NCBI RefSeq assembly: GCF_014779555.2
Contig: NZ_CP094357.1
Coordinates: 4,154,001 to 4,218,000 of the forward strand
DNA from: Lysobacter capsici
GTDB taxonomy: Bacteria > Pseudomonadota > Gammaproteobacteria > Xanthomonadales > Xanthomonadaceae
Reading direction: 5' to 3'
Length of the DNA: 64,000 bases
Shown: in pieces, positions 42,519 to 51,585 of the stretch
Layout of the letters: the number at the start of each line of letters is the position of its first letter
Numbering within the stretch: the first letter of the stretch is position 1
Made by a program: the position numbers and the translations under genes
Notes under the pieces: model-generated
Seen by the model: the letters and a program-made list of their open reading frames with translations, nothing else
Told to the model about the DNA's origin: nothing
The model's database searches: none

Positions 42519-43910
42519 TCAACGCATCAGCACCACTTCTTCGGCGCTGGTCGGATGGATGGCGACCGTATCGCGCAGGTCGTCCAGGGTGATGCCGCGC
42601 TTGAGCGCGACCGCGAAGCCCTGCAGCATCTCGTCGGCGGCCTCGCCGAGCAGATGGATGCCGACCACGCGGCGTTCCTCGCCGACGCAGATCAGCTTGA
42701 ACAGGCTGCGCTGCGGCGATTCGGCCAGGGCGTACAGCATCGGCCGAAATCCGGCGCGATAGATGTGCAGATTGTCACCATGTCGCGCCCGCGCCTCGTC
42801 CTCGGTCAAACCGACCTTGCCGATCGGCGGATGCGAGAACACCACGGTCGGAATATCGTTGGGATCGAGCCGGCCCTCGCGCTGGCCGTAGACGCGATCC
42901 ATCAGCCGGCGCGCGGCGGCGATCGCGACCGGAGTCAGCGGCAGATCGGTGGTGACATCGCCGATCGCGTTCACGCCCGCGACGTTGGTCGCGTGCAGCT
43001 CGTCGACGAGGATGTGGCCGTTGGGATCCAGCGCCAGACCGACCCGTTCCAGGCCGATGTTCGCCGTATTCGGCCGCCGTCCGGTCGCGAACAGCACCTT
43101 GTCGAAGGCGTCGCTGAGCGAACCATCGATGGCGCGCAGCCGCACTCGCTCGCCATCGGCTTCCAGCGCGGCGATCGCATGACCGAAATGCAGATGCACG
43201 CCGCTCTGGGTGTAATCGTCGGCCAGTTGTTTGCTCAGTTCCTCATCGAAGCCTTGCAGAAAACGCTGGCCGCGCGCGAACACCTCGACCCGGCTGCCCA
43301 GCGCCTGCAACACTCCGGCCAGTTCGACCGCGATATAGCCCGCGCCGACGATCGCCACGCGTTCGGGCGCGGCGCACCAGTTGAAGAAATCGTCCGAGGT
43401 GTCGCCGAGCTCGGCGCCGGGAATCGATGGTTTGACCGCATGTCCGCCGGTCGCGATCAACACGCGCTGCGCCCGCAGGCGCACGCCGTTCTCGCATTCG
43501 ATCGTGTTGGCGTCGATCAGGTGCGCGCGCATCGGCTGGACCACGATCCCGGCCGCGTCCAGACGCCGGCGGTAACTGTCGTGGATATTGGCGATGTAGC
43601 GCTGGCGATGGACGATGAAGGTCGGCCAGTCGAGTTCGCAGGGCTTGTTCGGCGGGCTGTCGATGGCGAAGCCCAGCGACTGGGCCATGCGCAATTTGCC
43701 GGCGATGTCGGCCGCCAGCCACATCGCCTTCTTCGGCACGCAGCCGACGTTGACGCAGGTGCCGCCGAGCAGATGCGGTTCCAGCAAGGCCACGCGCGCG
43801 CCGTATTCGGCCGCGCGGAACGCGCCGGCCAGGCCGCCGGAGCCGCCGCCGATCACGATCAGGTCGAAGTGGGCGGGTTCGGATTTGAGTTGGGCTTCGT
43901 CTGCGTTCAA
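42519..43910 (-). CDS. gor: Glutathione-disulfide reductase-type oxidoreductase
   Basis: Read from a TTG at 43910 this gives 463 residues. FAD binding is by DLIVIGGGSGGLAG; the redox-active disulfide is in LGGTCVNVGCVPKK; NAD(P)H binding is by VAIVGAGYIAVELAG; the C-terminal dimer motif HPTSAEEVV carries the catalytic His-Glu. It follows the glutathione reductase pattern. No in-frame ATG lies in a suitable place, and the TTG overlaps the dadA-like stop (TTGA), so the start looks coupled. Confidence 0.9.
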   Translation of the reverse strand: MNADEAQLKSEPAHFDLIVIGGGSGGLAGAFRAAEYGARVALLEPHLLGGTCVNVGCVPKKAMWLAADIAGKLRMAQSLGFAIDSPPNKPCELDWPTFIVHRQRYIANIHDSYRRRLDAAGIVVQPMRAHLIDANTIECENGVRLRAQRVLIATGGHAVKPSIPGAELGDTSDDFFNWCAAPERVAIVGAGYIAVELAGVLQALGSRVEVFARGQRFLQGFDEELSKQLADDYTQSGVHLHFGHAIAALEADGERVRLRAIDGSLSDAFDKVLFATGRRPNTANIGLERVGLALDPNGHILVDELHATNVAGVNAIGDVTTDLPLTPVAIAAARRLMDRVYGQREGRLDPNDIPTVVFSHPPIGKVGLTEDEARARHGDNLHIYRAGFRPMLYALAESPQRSLFKLICVGEERRVVGIHLLGEAADEMLQGFAVALKRGITLDDLRDTVAIHPTSAEEVVLMR

Positions 43911-45205
43911 GCGAAACGCTCCGGTCGATAGGGATGCGGGTCGATCGCGGGCGCGCGCCCGGCGATCAGGTCGGCGATCAGCTGGCCGGTGCCGGCGCTC
44001 ATGCTCACGCCCATCATGCCGTGGCCGGTCGCCAGCCACAGGCCGTCGCGGCCGGGCACGCGGCCGATCAGCGGCACGTCGTCCAGGCTCATCGGCCGCC
44101 AGCCCTGCCAGCGCTCGCGCTCGACCGGGCCGACGGGTTGATGCAGGTATTCGGCCGCGCCGCGTTCCAACGCCGCCAGCCGGCGCGGGTTGAGGCTGGC
44201 GTCGAAACCGGAAAATTCCATCGTGCTGCCCAGACGGAAACCGCTTTCCCACATGGTCACGCAGACCTTGCGTTCGCGCAGCACCACCGGCCGGCGCGGG
44301 GTCAGCGCGGGTCGGTCGTAGGTGATCGAATAGCCCTTGCCCGGCTGCATCACCCGCTTGAGCGAGGGCAGCCCGATCGCGTCGGACAACTGCGGCGACC
44401 ACGCGCCCAGCGCGATCACCGCCTCGCGCGCGCGCATCGGCCCGCCGGTGGTGTCCAGTTCGAGCGCACCGTCGCGGCGCTGCACGCCGCGCAGGCCGCA
44501 TCGCTCGACGATCTCGCCGCCGCGCTCGCGCACGCTGCGCGCGAGTTCGTCGACGTACTTGTCCGGGCGCAGCACCGCGTCGTGATCGAAGCGGATCGCG
44601 CCGGCCAGGCCGGGCTTGAACGCCGGGTCCTGGGCGTTGTACGCGGCGCCGTCGATCAGCTCGATGCCCACGCCGAATTCGCGCAGCAGATCGAGTTCGT
44701 GCTGGCCGGCGGCGAACGCCGCGGCGTCGCGGAAGACGTAGTCCACGCCGGAGCTGTCGAATTCGCAGACCAAGCCATACCGCGTCACCCAGTCTTCCAG
44801 ACGAGCGCGCGAGTCGTTCAACAACGCCGCCTTGGCCTGCGCGCTGCTGCGCCAGTCGCGCGGATTGCAGCGCGCGGCGAAACCCAGTAGCCAGCGCCAC
44901 AGCTGCGGGTCGAGTTTCGGATGTACGTATAGCGGCGCGTCGGGCGTCAGCATCCAGCGCAGCGCCTGAGCGATCACCCCGGGCGCGGCCAGCGGCGTGG
45001 CATGGCTCGGGGTGATGGTCCCGCAATTGCCGTGCGAGCTGCCGGCGCCGGCCGCGCGCGCGTCGATCACCCGCACCGCGCGGCCGCTGTCGAGCAGCGC
45101 CAGCGCGCAGGTCAGCCCGATCACGCCCGCGCCGACCACGATCACGTCCTCGCGGCGGCCCGCGACGGCGGCCGCCGAATACTCACCCACCTGCACTGCG
45201 CCCAT
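43907..45205 (-). CDS. DadA-like FAD-dependent amino acid dehydrogenase/oxidase
   Basis: This 432-residue DAO-superfamily flavoprotein has an N-terminal dinucleotide-binding motif DVIVVGAGVIGLTCALALL, then HGNCGTITPSHATPLAAPGV, and C-terminal GLWLATGHGMMGVSMSAGTG. These match D-amino acid dehydrogenase DadA, which deaminates D-amino acids at the inner membrane; closely related proline or sarcosine oxidases cannot be excluded. Start MGAVQVGEY was chosen. It overlaps gor by 4 bp. Confidence 0.82.
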   Translation of the reverse strand: MGAVQVGEYSAAAVAGRREDVIVVGAGVIGLTCALALLDSGRAVRVIDARAAGAGSSHGNCGTITPSHATPLAAPGVIAQALRWMLTPDAPLYVHPKLDPQLWRWLLGFAARCNPRDWRSSAQAKAALLNDSRARLEDWVTRYGLVCEFDSSGVDYVFRDAAAFAAGQHELDLLREFGVGIELIDGAAYNAQDPAFKPGLAGAIRFDHDAVLRPDKYVDELARSVRERGGEIVERCGLRGVQRRDGALELDTTGGPMRAREAVIALGAWSPQLSDAIGLPSLKRVMQPGKGYSITYDRPALTPRRPVVLRERKVCVTMWESGFRLGSTMEFSGFDASLNPRRLAALERGAAEYLHQPVGPVERERWQGWRPMSLDDVPLIGRVPGRDGLWLATGHGMMGVSMSAGTGQLIADLIAGRAPAIDPHPYRPERFA

Positions 45206-45827
45206 TGTGCTCCGTCGCCTGGTTCGAACCGATCCGCGCGCGGCGGCGCGGCATTGCCATGGGCCGTTTCGTGCGGCGCCGCGGACATAGTAACGAGCAC
45301 GCGCGGATGTGATTGCGATGTGGATCGGATACAGGGTTTCAGCGATGCGCGCTTGCGATGCGGCCGAGCGCGTCGGCGCAGTTCCAGCGCGGTTTTTCGA
45401 TGCGACCTCGCCCGGGTCGCGATCGGATCGGAACCGATCCGCCGGTGCGTATCGCCGGCCAGGCGCCAGGCGACGATCGCGCGAAGCCGCCAGGCACCCG
45501 CCCGCAATCCCATGCCGCAATCGGCAAAGCCGTCCGGGCAATCGACGGATCGCGCGAGGGATGACGTATCCGGCGCAGCGCGCAACGGGCTTAAGACTCG
45601 TCCGAACCCATCAATTATGTGATGAATTCCACATTTTCTATTTTCGAAAATATTATTTCTTGGCCCGCAACCCGGGCGCAGCTCTTAGCGTTGATCCCGA
45701 CGCGCCGCTACGACCGCCCGACGCCACCGAGGCAGCCGCGCCGCGTCATACCGGCCTGCCAAGCCGCGCCCTCGCGCCGGCATGGGGAGCGCCGTCTTTC
45801 CGCACTATTTCCAGGGGAATCGCTTCC
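45206..45827. other. 622-bp intergenic region upstream of the first M4 protease
   Basis: No credible gene is seen. It holds a perfect inverted repeat, CGGATCGG AA CCGATCCG at 45424-45441; an AT-rich patch at about 45610-45660, unusual in this GC-rich window; and a CRP/Clp-like site at 45618-45633. The protease start has AGGGGAAT as ribosome binding site about 10 bp upstream. Confidence 0.65.
45618..45633 (+). promoter_or_regulatory. Predicted CRP/Clp-type operator upstream of the first M4 protease
   Basis: TGTGA-TGAATT-CCACA matches the Xanthomonadaceae Clp / enteric CRP consensus TGTGA-N6-TCACA at 9 of 10 defined bases, with flanking A and T extending the symmetry (ATGTGA to CACAT). It lies in the AT-rich patch 195 bp before the protease start. 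Clp is known to control extracellular enzymes in Xanthomonas and Lysobacter; binding here is predicted, not shown. Confidence 0.6.
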
Positions 45828-47657
45828 ATGCAGTTGAAGACCGCACTACTCAGCACCGCCGTGATCGCCGGACTCGCCGGTTTGGCGGTGTACGGCACGC
45901 AGTCGAACGCCACCCTCGACACCTCCGCCGCCGTGGCCGGCACGCAGGGTCGCTCGCTCGCCGCGCCGGCCGCCTCGGCTCACGCCTCTGCCGCCGCCGC
46001 GCGGAACACCGCCGCCCTGCGTGCCCTGATCGACACCTCCGCGCGTCCCGGCAGTCGCCAGGCCTGGGCCAGCCGTTCGCCCGAGCAGGCCGACCGCAGC
46101 GCCGCCGCGCAACGCGCCCGCGAACTGCTCGCCACCGCCGCCGCCCGTGAGGTCCATCTCGCCCAGGCCGACGGCTTCGCCGCGCGCGAGGTCATGATCG
46201 ACCGCGACGGCACCGAGCACGTGCGCATGGAACGCAGCTACGAAGACCTGCCGGTGATCGGCGGCGACATGGTCGTGCATTCGCGCGACGGCCAACTGCT
46301 CTGGGTCACCCAGGGCAACAACATGCGCACCAGCGCGCGCCCGCGGCTCACGCCCGGCATCAGCCCCGCGCAGGCGCAGACCGAGGCCGGCGCGCGGTTC
46401 GACGGCCGCGTCGCCCAGGTCGATCCGGCCAAGCTGGTGGTGTACGCGCGCAACGGCATGGAACCGACCCTGGCCTATCGCGTCGGCCTGCGCGGCGCCC
46501 GCAACGGCAGCCAGGATCCCGGCGTGATGTCGTACTACCTCGATGCGCGCAACGGCAGCCTGCTGCAGGCCGAGGATCACTTCCACACCGCCGCGGCCAA
46601 CGGCACCGGCAAGACCCTGACCCTGGGCAACGTCGGCATCCTCACCGATTCGACCGGCAGCGGCTACCGCATGGTCGACGTGGCGCGCGGCAACTCCGAG
46701 ACCCGGGATATCTTCAACACCACCGGCTCGACCGAAGCCGAGATGGCCGCGGCCAAGATCTTCACCGACACCGACAACGTGTGGGGCAACAACCTCAAGA
46801 CCGACCGCGCCACCGCCGCCGCCGACGTGAACTACGGCGTCGCGTCGACCTGGGACTATTTCAAAGTGGTGCACGGTCGCGACGGCGTCGCCAACAACGG
46901 CCAGGGCATCGTCAGCTACGTGCATTACGGCCGGAACTATTTCAACGCCGGCGCCGGCATCTTGGAAGACGGCACCATGGTCATGGTGTACGGCGATGGC
47001 GATTTCACCAACGGCAACACGCCGCTGGTGGCGCTGGACGTGGCCGCGCACGAGATGGGCCACCTGGTGAACAGTTCCAGCGCCAACCTGGGCTACTACG
47101 ACATCAAGGACAGCGGCGGCATCAACGAGGCCAGCTCCGATATCTTCGGCACCCTGGTCGAGTTCAGCGTCAACAATGCCAAGGACGCCGGCGACTACCT
47201 GCTCGGCGAAAACGTCTATGCGCGCCCGGACGGCAAGCGCGCCTTGCGCGTGCTGTTCCAGCAGAACGCCGACGGCGTCTCGTTCAAGTGCTATCCGGTC
47301 GGCGGCTTCAGCGGCAGCGCCACCGCCGCCGGCGGCCGCTACGATCCGCATAACACCTCCGGCGTGGGCAATCTGTATCAGTACCTGCTTACCGAAGGCG
47401 CCAAGGTGCCGGCCAACTTCGCCACCACCTACCGGCCGTCGGATCTGGTCTGCAATGGCGACACCGCGATCGTCGGCATCGGCCGCGCCAAGGCCGGCGC
47501 GATCTGGTATCGCGCGTTGACCAAGTACTTCGTCTCCAGCACCGACTACCCGCAGGCGCGCGCCGGCACCCTGCAGGCCGCGGCCGACCTGTACGGCGCC
47601 AACTCGATCGAGTACCAGACCGTGGCCCGCGCCTGGTCGGCGGTGAAGGTCAACTAA
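45828..47657 (+). CDS. Secreted M4-family (thermolysin-like) metalloprotease
   Basis: This 609-residue preproprotein starts MQLKTALLSTAVIAGLAG (signal), then a propeptide of the FTP/PepSY type with VIGGDMVVHSRDGQ and LAYRVGLRGA, and a catalytic M4 domain. The zinc motif HEMGH begins at His408; the third ligand is Glu434 in GGINEASSD; DPHNTSGVGN has His508, the transition-state His. It is a close tandem paralogue of the gene at 48210. It lacks a pre-peptidase C or P domain. Confidence 0.93.
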   Translation: MQLKTALLSTAVIAGLAGLAVYGTQSNATLDTSAAVAGTQGRSLAAPAASAHASAAAARNTAALRALIDTSARPGSRQAWASRSPEQADRSAAAQRARELLATAAAREVHLAQADGFAAREVMIDRDGTEHVRMERSYEDLPVIGGDMVVHSRDGQLLWVTQGNNMRTSARPRLTPGISPAQAQTEAGARFDGRVAQVDPAKLVVYARNGMEPTLAYRVGLRGARNGSQDPGVMSYYLDARNGSLLQAEDHFHTAAANGTGKTLTLGNVGILTDSTGSGYRMVDVARGNSETRDIFNTTGSTEAEMAAAKIFTDTDNVWGNNLKTDRATAAADVNYGVASTWDYFKVVHGRDGVANNGQGIVSYVHYGRNYFNAGAGILEDGTMVMVYGDGDFTNGNTPLVALDVAAHEMGHLVNSSSANLGYYDIKDSGGINEASSDIFGTLVEFSVNNAKDAGDYLLGENVYARPDGKRALRVLFQQNADGVSFKCYPVGGFSGSATAAGGRYDPHNTSGVGNLYQYLLTEGAKVPANFATTYRPSDLVCNGDTAIVGIGRAKAGAIWYRALTKYFVSSTDYPQARAGTLQAAADLYGANSIEYQTVARAWSAVKVN

Positions 47658-47701
47658 AGCGCGAACCCGCCATCGCGTCGGAAGACGCGGCGCGATACCG
47701 G

Positions 47702-47734
47702 ACGGCCCGCGCAAGCGGGCCGTTCGTTGTTTGG
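47702..47734 (+). terminator. Terminator after the first M4 protease
   Basis: The stem ACGGCCCGC, loop GCAA, GCGGGCCGT is followed by TCGTTGTTTGG. Strong hairpin, weak T tract. Confidence 0.75.
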
Positions 47735-48209
47735 CGAACCTAGTGGCGAACGAAACCCGTCGCCGACGACCCGGCGCGCGGGTCGGCCACGACTCGCCGC
47801 GACGAACACAAACAGCAGCGATCACACATCACAACCGTGCCACGCCGCGCAATCAGATTCTCGTCACAACTCGGAAAAACACATCCATCTCATCTTGTCA
47901 GCACGGCTTGTGCTGATGCGCCAACGCGGCGTCGCGCCGTGCCGAAAAGCGACGAATTCCGCCGGCGAAACGGCAATATCCGGTTCTGTGATAAGCCCCG
48001 CATTAACCTGCGTTTATCGCCCGCGCACGGACGGCCTCGGGTCTGGACGACGGCCTAAGGTGGTGTCGACGCATCGCGCGCGCTCCACCATGAAGAGCGC
48101 AAGGCGATTCGTCCGCTGCACGCGGAGCGAGCGCGACCCGTCGCCTTTGCATCCGCTCGGCAGCGTCCGTCATCACTCATTGCTCGCTCTTTCTTGAAGG
48201 GGATCACAC
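47735..48209. other. 475-bp region between the two M4 proteases
   Basis: No gene is convincing. It is AT-richer in the middle, with GTCAGCACGGCTTGTGCTGA (47897-47916), a self-complementary stretch. A weak TGTGA-N6-CCGCA (47987-48002) is too poor a CRP match to call. The ribosome binding site before the second protease is GAAGGGG. Confidence 0.5.
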
Positions 48210-50003
48210 ATGCAGTTGAAGACCGCTTTGTTGAGCACCGCCGTCGTCGCCGCTCTGGCCGGCGTGGCGTTCCACTCCGCTCGCTCCGACGTTCCGGCCG
48301 GCCCTCTCGCGACCACCGCGTCCACCGCCGGCAGCGTAGCGTCCGTCGCCCACGACACCCGCCTCACCACCAATGCGAAGCACGCCAGTTCGCACATGGC
48401 GGCGCTCAGCGACACCGGCGCGCGCGCAGGCAGCGAGCTGGCGTTCTCCAGCACCTCGCCGGCCGAGGCCGATACCACGTCGGCGGCCGAACGCGCCCGC
48501 CAGTTGCTGCGCAACGCCGCGGCCAAGGAAGTCAACCTGGCCGCCGCCGACGGCTTCGTCGCGCGCGACGTGATGATCGACCGCGACGGCACCGAGCACG
48601 TGCGCATGGAGCGCACCTATGAAGGCCTGCCGGTGATCGGCGGCGACATGGTCGTGCATTCGCACAACGGCCAGCTGACCTCGATCACCCAGGGCGACAA
48701 CATGCGCACCACCCTGCGTCCGTCGCTCAAGCCCGGCATCAGCGCCGAGCAGGCGCGGATCGAAGCCGGCGCCAAGTTCGACGGCACCGTCGCGTCGCTC
48801 GATCCGGCCAAGCTGGTGGTGTACGCGCGCGGCGGCGGCGAGCCGACGCTGGCGTACCAGGTCGGCCTGCAGGGCGCGCGCAACGGCGATCAGGCGCCGG
48901 GGGTGATGTCGTATTTCCTCGACGCGCGCACCGGCGCGCTGCTGGAAGCCGAAGACCACTTCCAGACCGCGGCCGCCAACGGCACCGGCAAGACCCTGAC
49001 CCTGGGCAACGTCGGCATCGTCTCCAACTCGGTCAGCGGCGGCTTCCAGCTCACCGACCCCAGCCGCGGCAGTGGCCAGACCCTGGATGCGCGCAACAGC
49101 ACCAGCACCTTCAGCGCCGTCGCATTCAACGACGCCGACAACATCTGGGGCAACAACACCACCAGCGACCGCGCCACCGCCGCGGCCGACGCGCACTACG
49201 GCGTCGCTGCGACCTGGGACTATTTCAAGAACGTGCACGCGCGCAACGGCATCTTCAACGACGGCCGAGGCGTCAAGAGCTATGTCCACTACGGCAGCAA
49301 CTACTTCAACGCCGGCTGGAACGGCAGCTACATGGTCTACGGCGACGGCGACTCGAGCAACGGCAACACGCCGCTGGTCGCGCTGGACGTGGCCGGCCAT
49401 GAAATGTCGCACGGCGTCAACTCCGCCACCGCCAACCTGGGCTACTACAACGTCAAGGATTCCGGCGGCATCAACGAAGCCAACTCCGACATCCTGGGCA
49501 CCCTGGTCGAATACAGCGTCGGCAATGCGATCGACCAAGGCGATTATCTGATCGGCGAGGAGGTCTATCCGGCCTCGCAGGGCGCGACCAAGGCGCTGCG
49601 CACCATGTTCAAGCAGGACGCCGACGGCAAGTCGATCTCGTGCTACCCCGTCGGCGGCTTCTCGGCCTCGCTGACCGGCCGCGGCGGCAAGTACGACCCG
49701 CACTTCACCTCCGGCGTCGGCAACCGCGCGTTCTTCCTGTTCGCCGAAGGCGTCACTCCGCAGGCGGGCTTCAACTACACCAAGGCCCAACTGGTCTGCA
49801 ACAACGACACCACCATCGTCGGTATCGGCCGGGCCAAGGCCGGCGCGATCTGGTACCGCGCGCTGACCCGTTACTTCGTTTCCAGCACCACCTACCCGCA
49901 GGCCCGTGCCGGCACGCTGCAGGCGGCGGCGGACCTGTACGGCAACGGCTCCACCGAGTACCAGACCGTGGCCCGCGCCTGGTCGGCGGCCGGCGTCAAC
50001 TGA
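48210..50003 (+). CDS. Second secreted M4-family metalloprotease
   Basis: This 597-residue protein has the same layout as its neighbour: signal MQLKTALLSTAVVAALAG, FTP/PepSY-type propeptide (LPVIGGDMVVHSHNGQLTS), and M4 catalytic domain with HEMSH (His397), Glu423 in GGINEANSD, and His498 in DPHFTSGVGN. The two share identical 11-residue N-termini (MQLKTALLSTA) and long near-identical runs at the C-terminus, so they arose by tandem duplication. A strong terminator follows. Confidence 0.93.
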   Translation: MQLKTALLSTAVVAALAGVAFHSARSDVPAGPLATTASTAGSVASVAHDTRLTTNAKHASSHMAALSDTGARAGSELAFSSTSPAEADTTSAAERARQLLRNAAAKEVNLAAADGFVARDVMIDRDGTEHVRMERTYEGLPVIGGDMVVHSHNGQLTSITQGDNMRTTLRPSLKPGISAEQARIEAGAKFDGTVASLDPAKLVVYARGGGEPTLAYQVGLQGARNGDQAPGVMSYFLDARTGALLEAEDHFQTAAANGTGKTLTLGNVGIVSNSVSGGFQLTDPSRGSGQTLDARNSTSTFSAVAFNDADNIWGNNTTSDRATAAADAHYGVAATWDYFKNVHARNGIFNDGRGVKSYVHYGSNYFNAGWNGSYMVYGDGDSSNGNTPLVALDVAGHEMSHGVNSATANLGYYNVKDSGGINEANSDILGTLVEYSVGNAIDQGDYLIGEEVYPASQGATKALRTMFKQDADGKSISCYPVGGFSASLTGRGGKYDPHFTSGVGNRAFFLFAEGVTPQAGFNYTKAQLVCNNDTTIVGIGRAKAGAIWYRALTRYFVSSTTYPQARAGTLQAAADLYGNGSTEYQTVARAWSAAGVN

Positions 50004-50022
50004 TCCATCGTCAGGCGACACG

Positions 50023-50052
50023 AAAACGGCCCGCATCGCGGGCCGTTTTTTT
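50023..50052 (+). terminator. Bidirectional terminator
   Basis: AAAACGGCCCGC, loop ATC, GCGGGCCGTTTTTTT. T-rich on both strands, it serves the second M4 protease (plus) and the convergent DUF418 gene (minus). Confidence 0.93.
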
Positions 50053-50102
50053 GTCTCGCCTCGTTCGCGCGCGCACCGTCACCCGCGCCGCGCGATCGCG
50101 CA

Positions 50103-51341
50103 TCAACCTTGGCCGCGCACGCGCAACGGCGGCCAGCGGCCGTACGCGAACGCGCGCCACAACCATTCCACCGGTCCGAAACGAAACCGCCGCAGCCACC
50201 ACGCGCTCGCCGCGAGCTGCGCCGCGAACAGCACCAGCGCCGCCACGATCAGCGTCGTGTACGACCAGCGTCCCCATTGATTCAAACCGTGGTGATACAA
50301 GACCCAGGTCGCGATCAGCGATTGGCTCAGATAATTGCTCAGCGCCATCCGCCCGGCCGGCGCGAACACGCGCGGCCAGCGCGCGCCGTCGTGCAATAGC
50401 AGCACCACCGCCGCGACCAGCGCCAGCGCCACCGGCAGGCCGGCGAGCATGTGCAAGGCCTGAGCGAAGATCGACGACGCGCTGAATAAGGCCAGCGACG
50501 GCGCGCTGTCGATCGCCACGCTGATCGCGGTCAGCACGATGCCGGCCGGCAGGCCGTGCACGATCAGCGCGCGCAGCACCCAGCGATGCCGCGCCGGATC
50601 GGCGATCACCCCGCCGCGCACCAGCGAAGCGCCGATCAGGAACAGCCCCAACGACAGCGGCAGCATCATGCTCCAGCCGGCGATCGTGCTGTCGAAAAAG
50701 AACTCCAGGCGCTGCGCGGTGACCGCGGCGTAATCGCCATGCGCATACGCGGCCACCTCGGCCGCGCGCAGCGCCTGCGCCTGGGCCAGATCGGCCGCAT
50801 CGCCCTCGGCCACGCCCGGCAGGGTCAGCGCCGCGGCGATGATCAGCATGTAGCCGATCGTGCCCAGGTACAGGGTCAGGCCCAGCTTCAGCCAGAAATC
50901 CAGCGACAACGAACGCAGCGCCAGCAACGCGAACGCGCTCAAGGCATACGTGACCAGGATGTCGCCGCCCCATATCAGCCAGGCGTGCACCAGGCCGAGC
51001 GCCAACAAGCCGAAACTGCGACGCAGATAGACCGCGCCGAAACCGCGACCGGCCACGCGCGCGCGTTCGAGCATGACCGCGAAGCCCATGCCGAACAGCA
51101 GCGCGAACAAGGTCCAGAACTTGTCGCGCACCACCAGATAGACGAACGCCGACAACACGCGATCCGAACCGCGCAAGGCCGGATCGATGCCTTCGCGCAA
51201 TTCGTTCAACGGCCCGGCGAAGCCCGACACATTGCTCAGCAAAATGCCGAGCAGCGCGATCCCGCGCAGCGCGTCGAGCGCTTGCAGGCGGTCGCGTTCG
51301 GGGATCGGCGCGAGTTCGCAAGGAGCCTCGGCGTGAATCAC
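50103..51341 (-). CDS. DUF418 multi-pass membrane protein
   Basis: This 412-residue protein has about nine to ten hydrophobic segments. The N-terminus (DRLQALDALRGIALLGIL) and the C-terminal VFAPAGRMALSNYLSQSLI and RRFRFGPVEWLWRAFAYGRW match the two DUF418 signature regions; these proteins resemble acyltransferase-3 membrane proteins and have no proven role. It has a shared terminator with the M4 protease at its 3' end. Start MIHAEAPCEL was chosen as the longest in-frame option. Confidence 0.88.
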   Translation of the reverse strand: MIHAEAPCELAPIPERDRLQALDALRGIALLGILLSNVSGFAGPLNELREGIDPALRGSDRVLSAFVYLVVRDKFWTLFALLFGMGFAVMLERARVAGRGFGAVYLRRSFGLLALGLVHAWLIWGGDILVTYALSAFALLALRSLSLDFWLKLGLTLYLGTIGYMLIIAAALTLPGVAEGDAADLAQAQALRAAEVAAYAHGDYAAVTAQRLEFFFDSTIAGWSMMLPLSLGLFLIGASLVRGGVIADPARHRWVLRALIVHGLPAGIVLTAISVAIDSAPSLALFSASSIFAQALHMLAGLPVALALVAAVVLLLHDGARWPRVFAPAGRMALSNYLSQSLIATWVLYHHGLNQWGRWSYTTLIVAALVLFAAQLAASAWWLRRFRFGPVEWLWRAFAYGRWPPLRVRGQG

Positions 51342-51585
51342 GATTTCGCTATCCGCTGCATCTCAACTGTGTGTCCTGATGGAACTCAACGCCGCCTGAA
51401 CCCGCCAGCACGCCGTTCGGGCCAGCGCAGCCTGCGCGACGGCGACTGGGTAAAAAACAGATGCGCCGATCGCATCCGCCTTGAACCGATGCCATCGCGA
51501 TGGTTTCGCACTGCCCTGTCGATGGACGCAGGCTTCGCGATCGGCTCGCACGCATAGATTCCCATGAACTCAAGGATCAGAACAC

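Noticed and set aside
39666-43931. A 1421-codon open frame on the plus strand, antisense to hutG, the S9 peptidase and gor
   Set aside because: It is a high-GC shadow: the minus-strand genes carry catalytic motifs and signal peptides, while the antisense protein is Ala/Arg/Gln/Asp-rich with no recognisable domains.
45206-45827. A minus-strand gene of about 147 codons upstream of dadA
   Set aside because: It overlaps the dadA-like start and the palindrome, and has no recognisable motif.
47987-48002. CRP/Clp site before the second M4 protease (TGTGA-N6-CCGCA)
   Set aside because: It has two mismatches in one half-site and no extended symmetry, so it is not better than chance.
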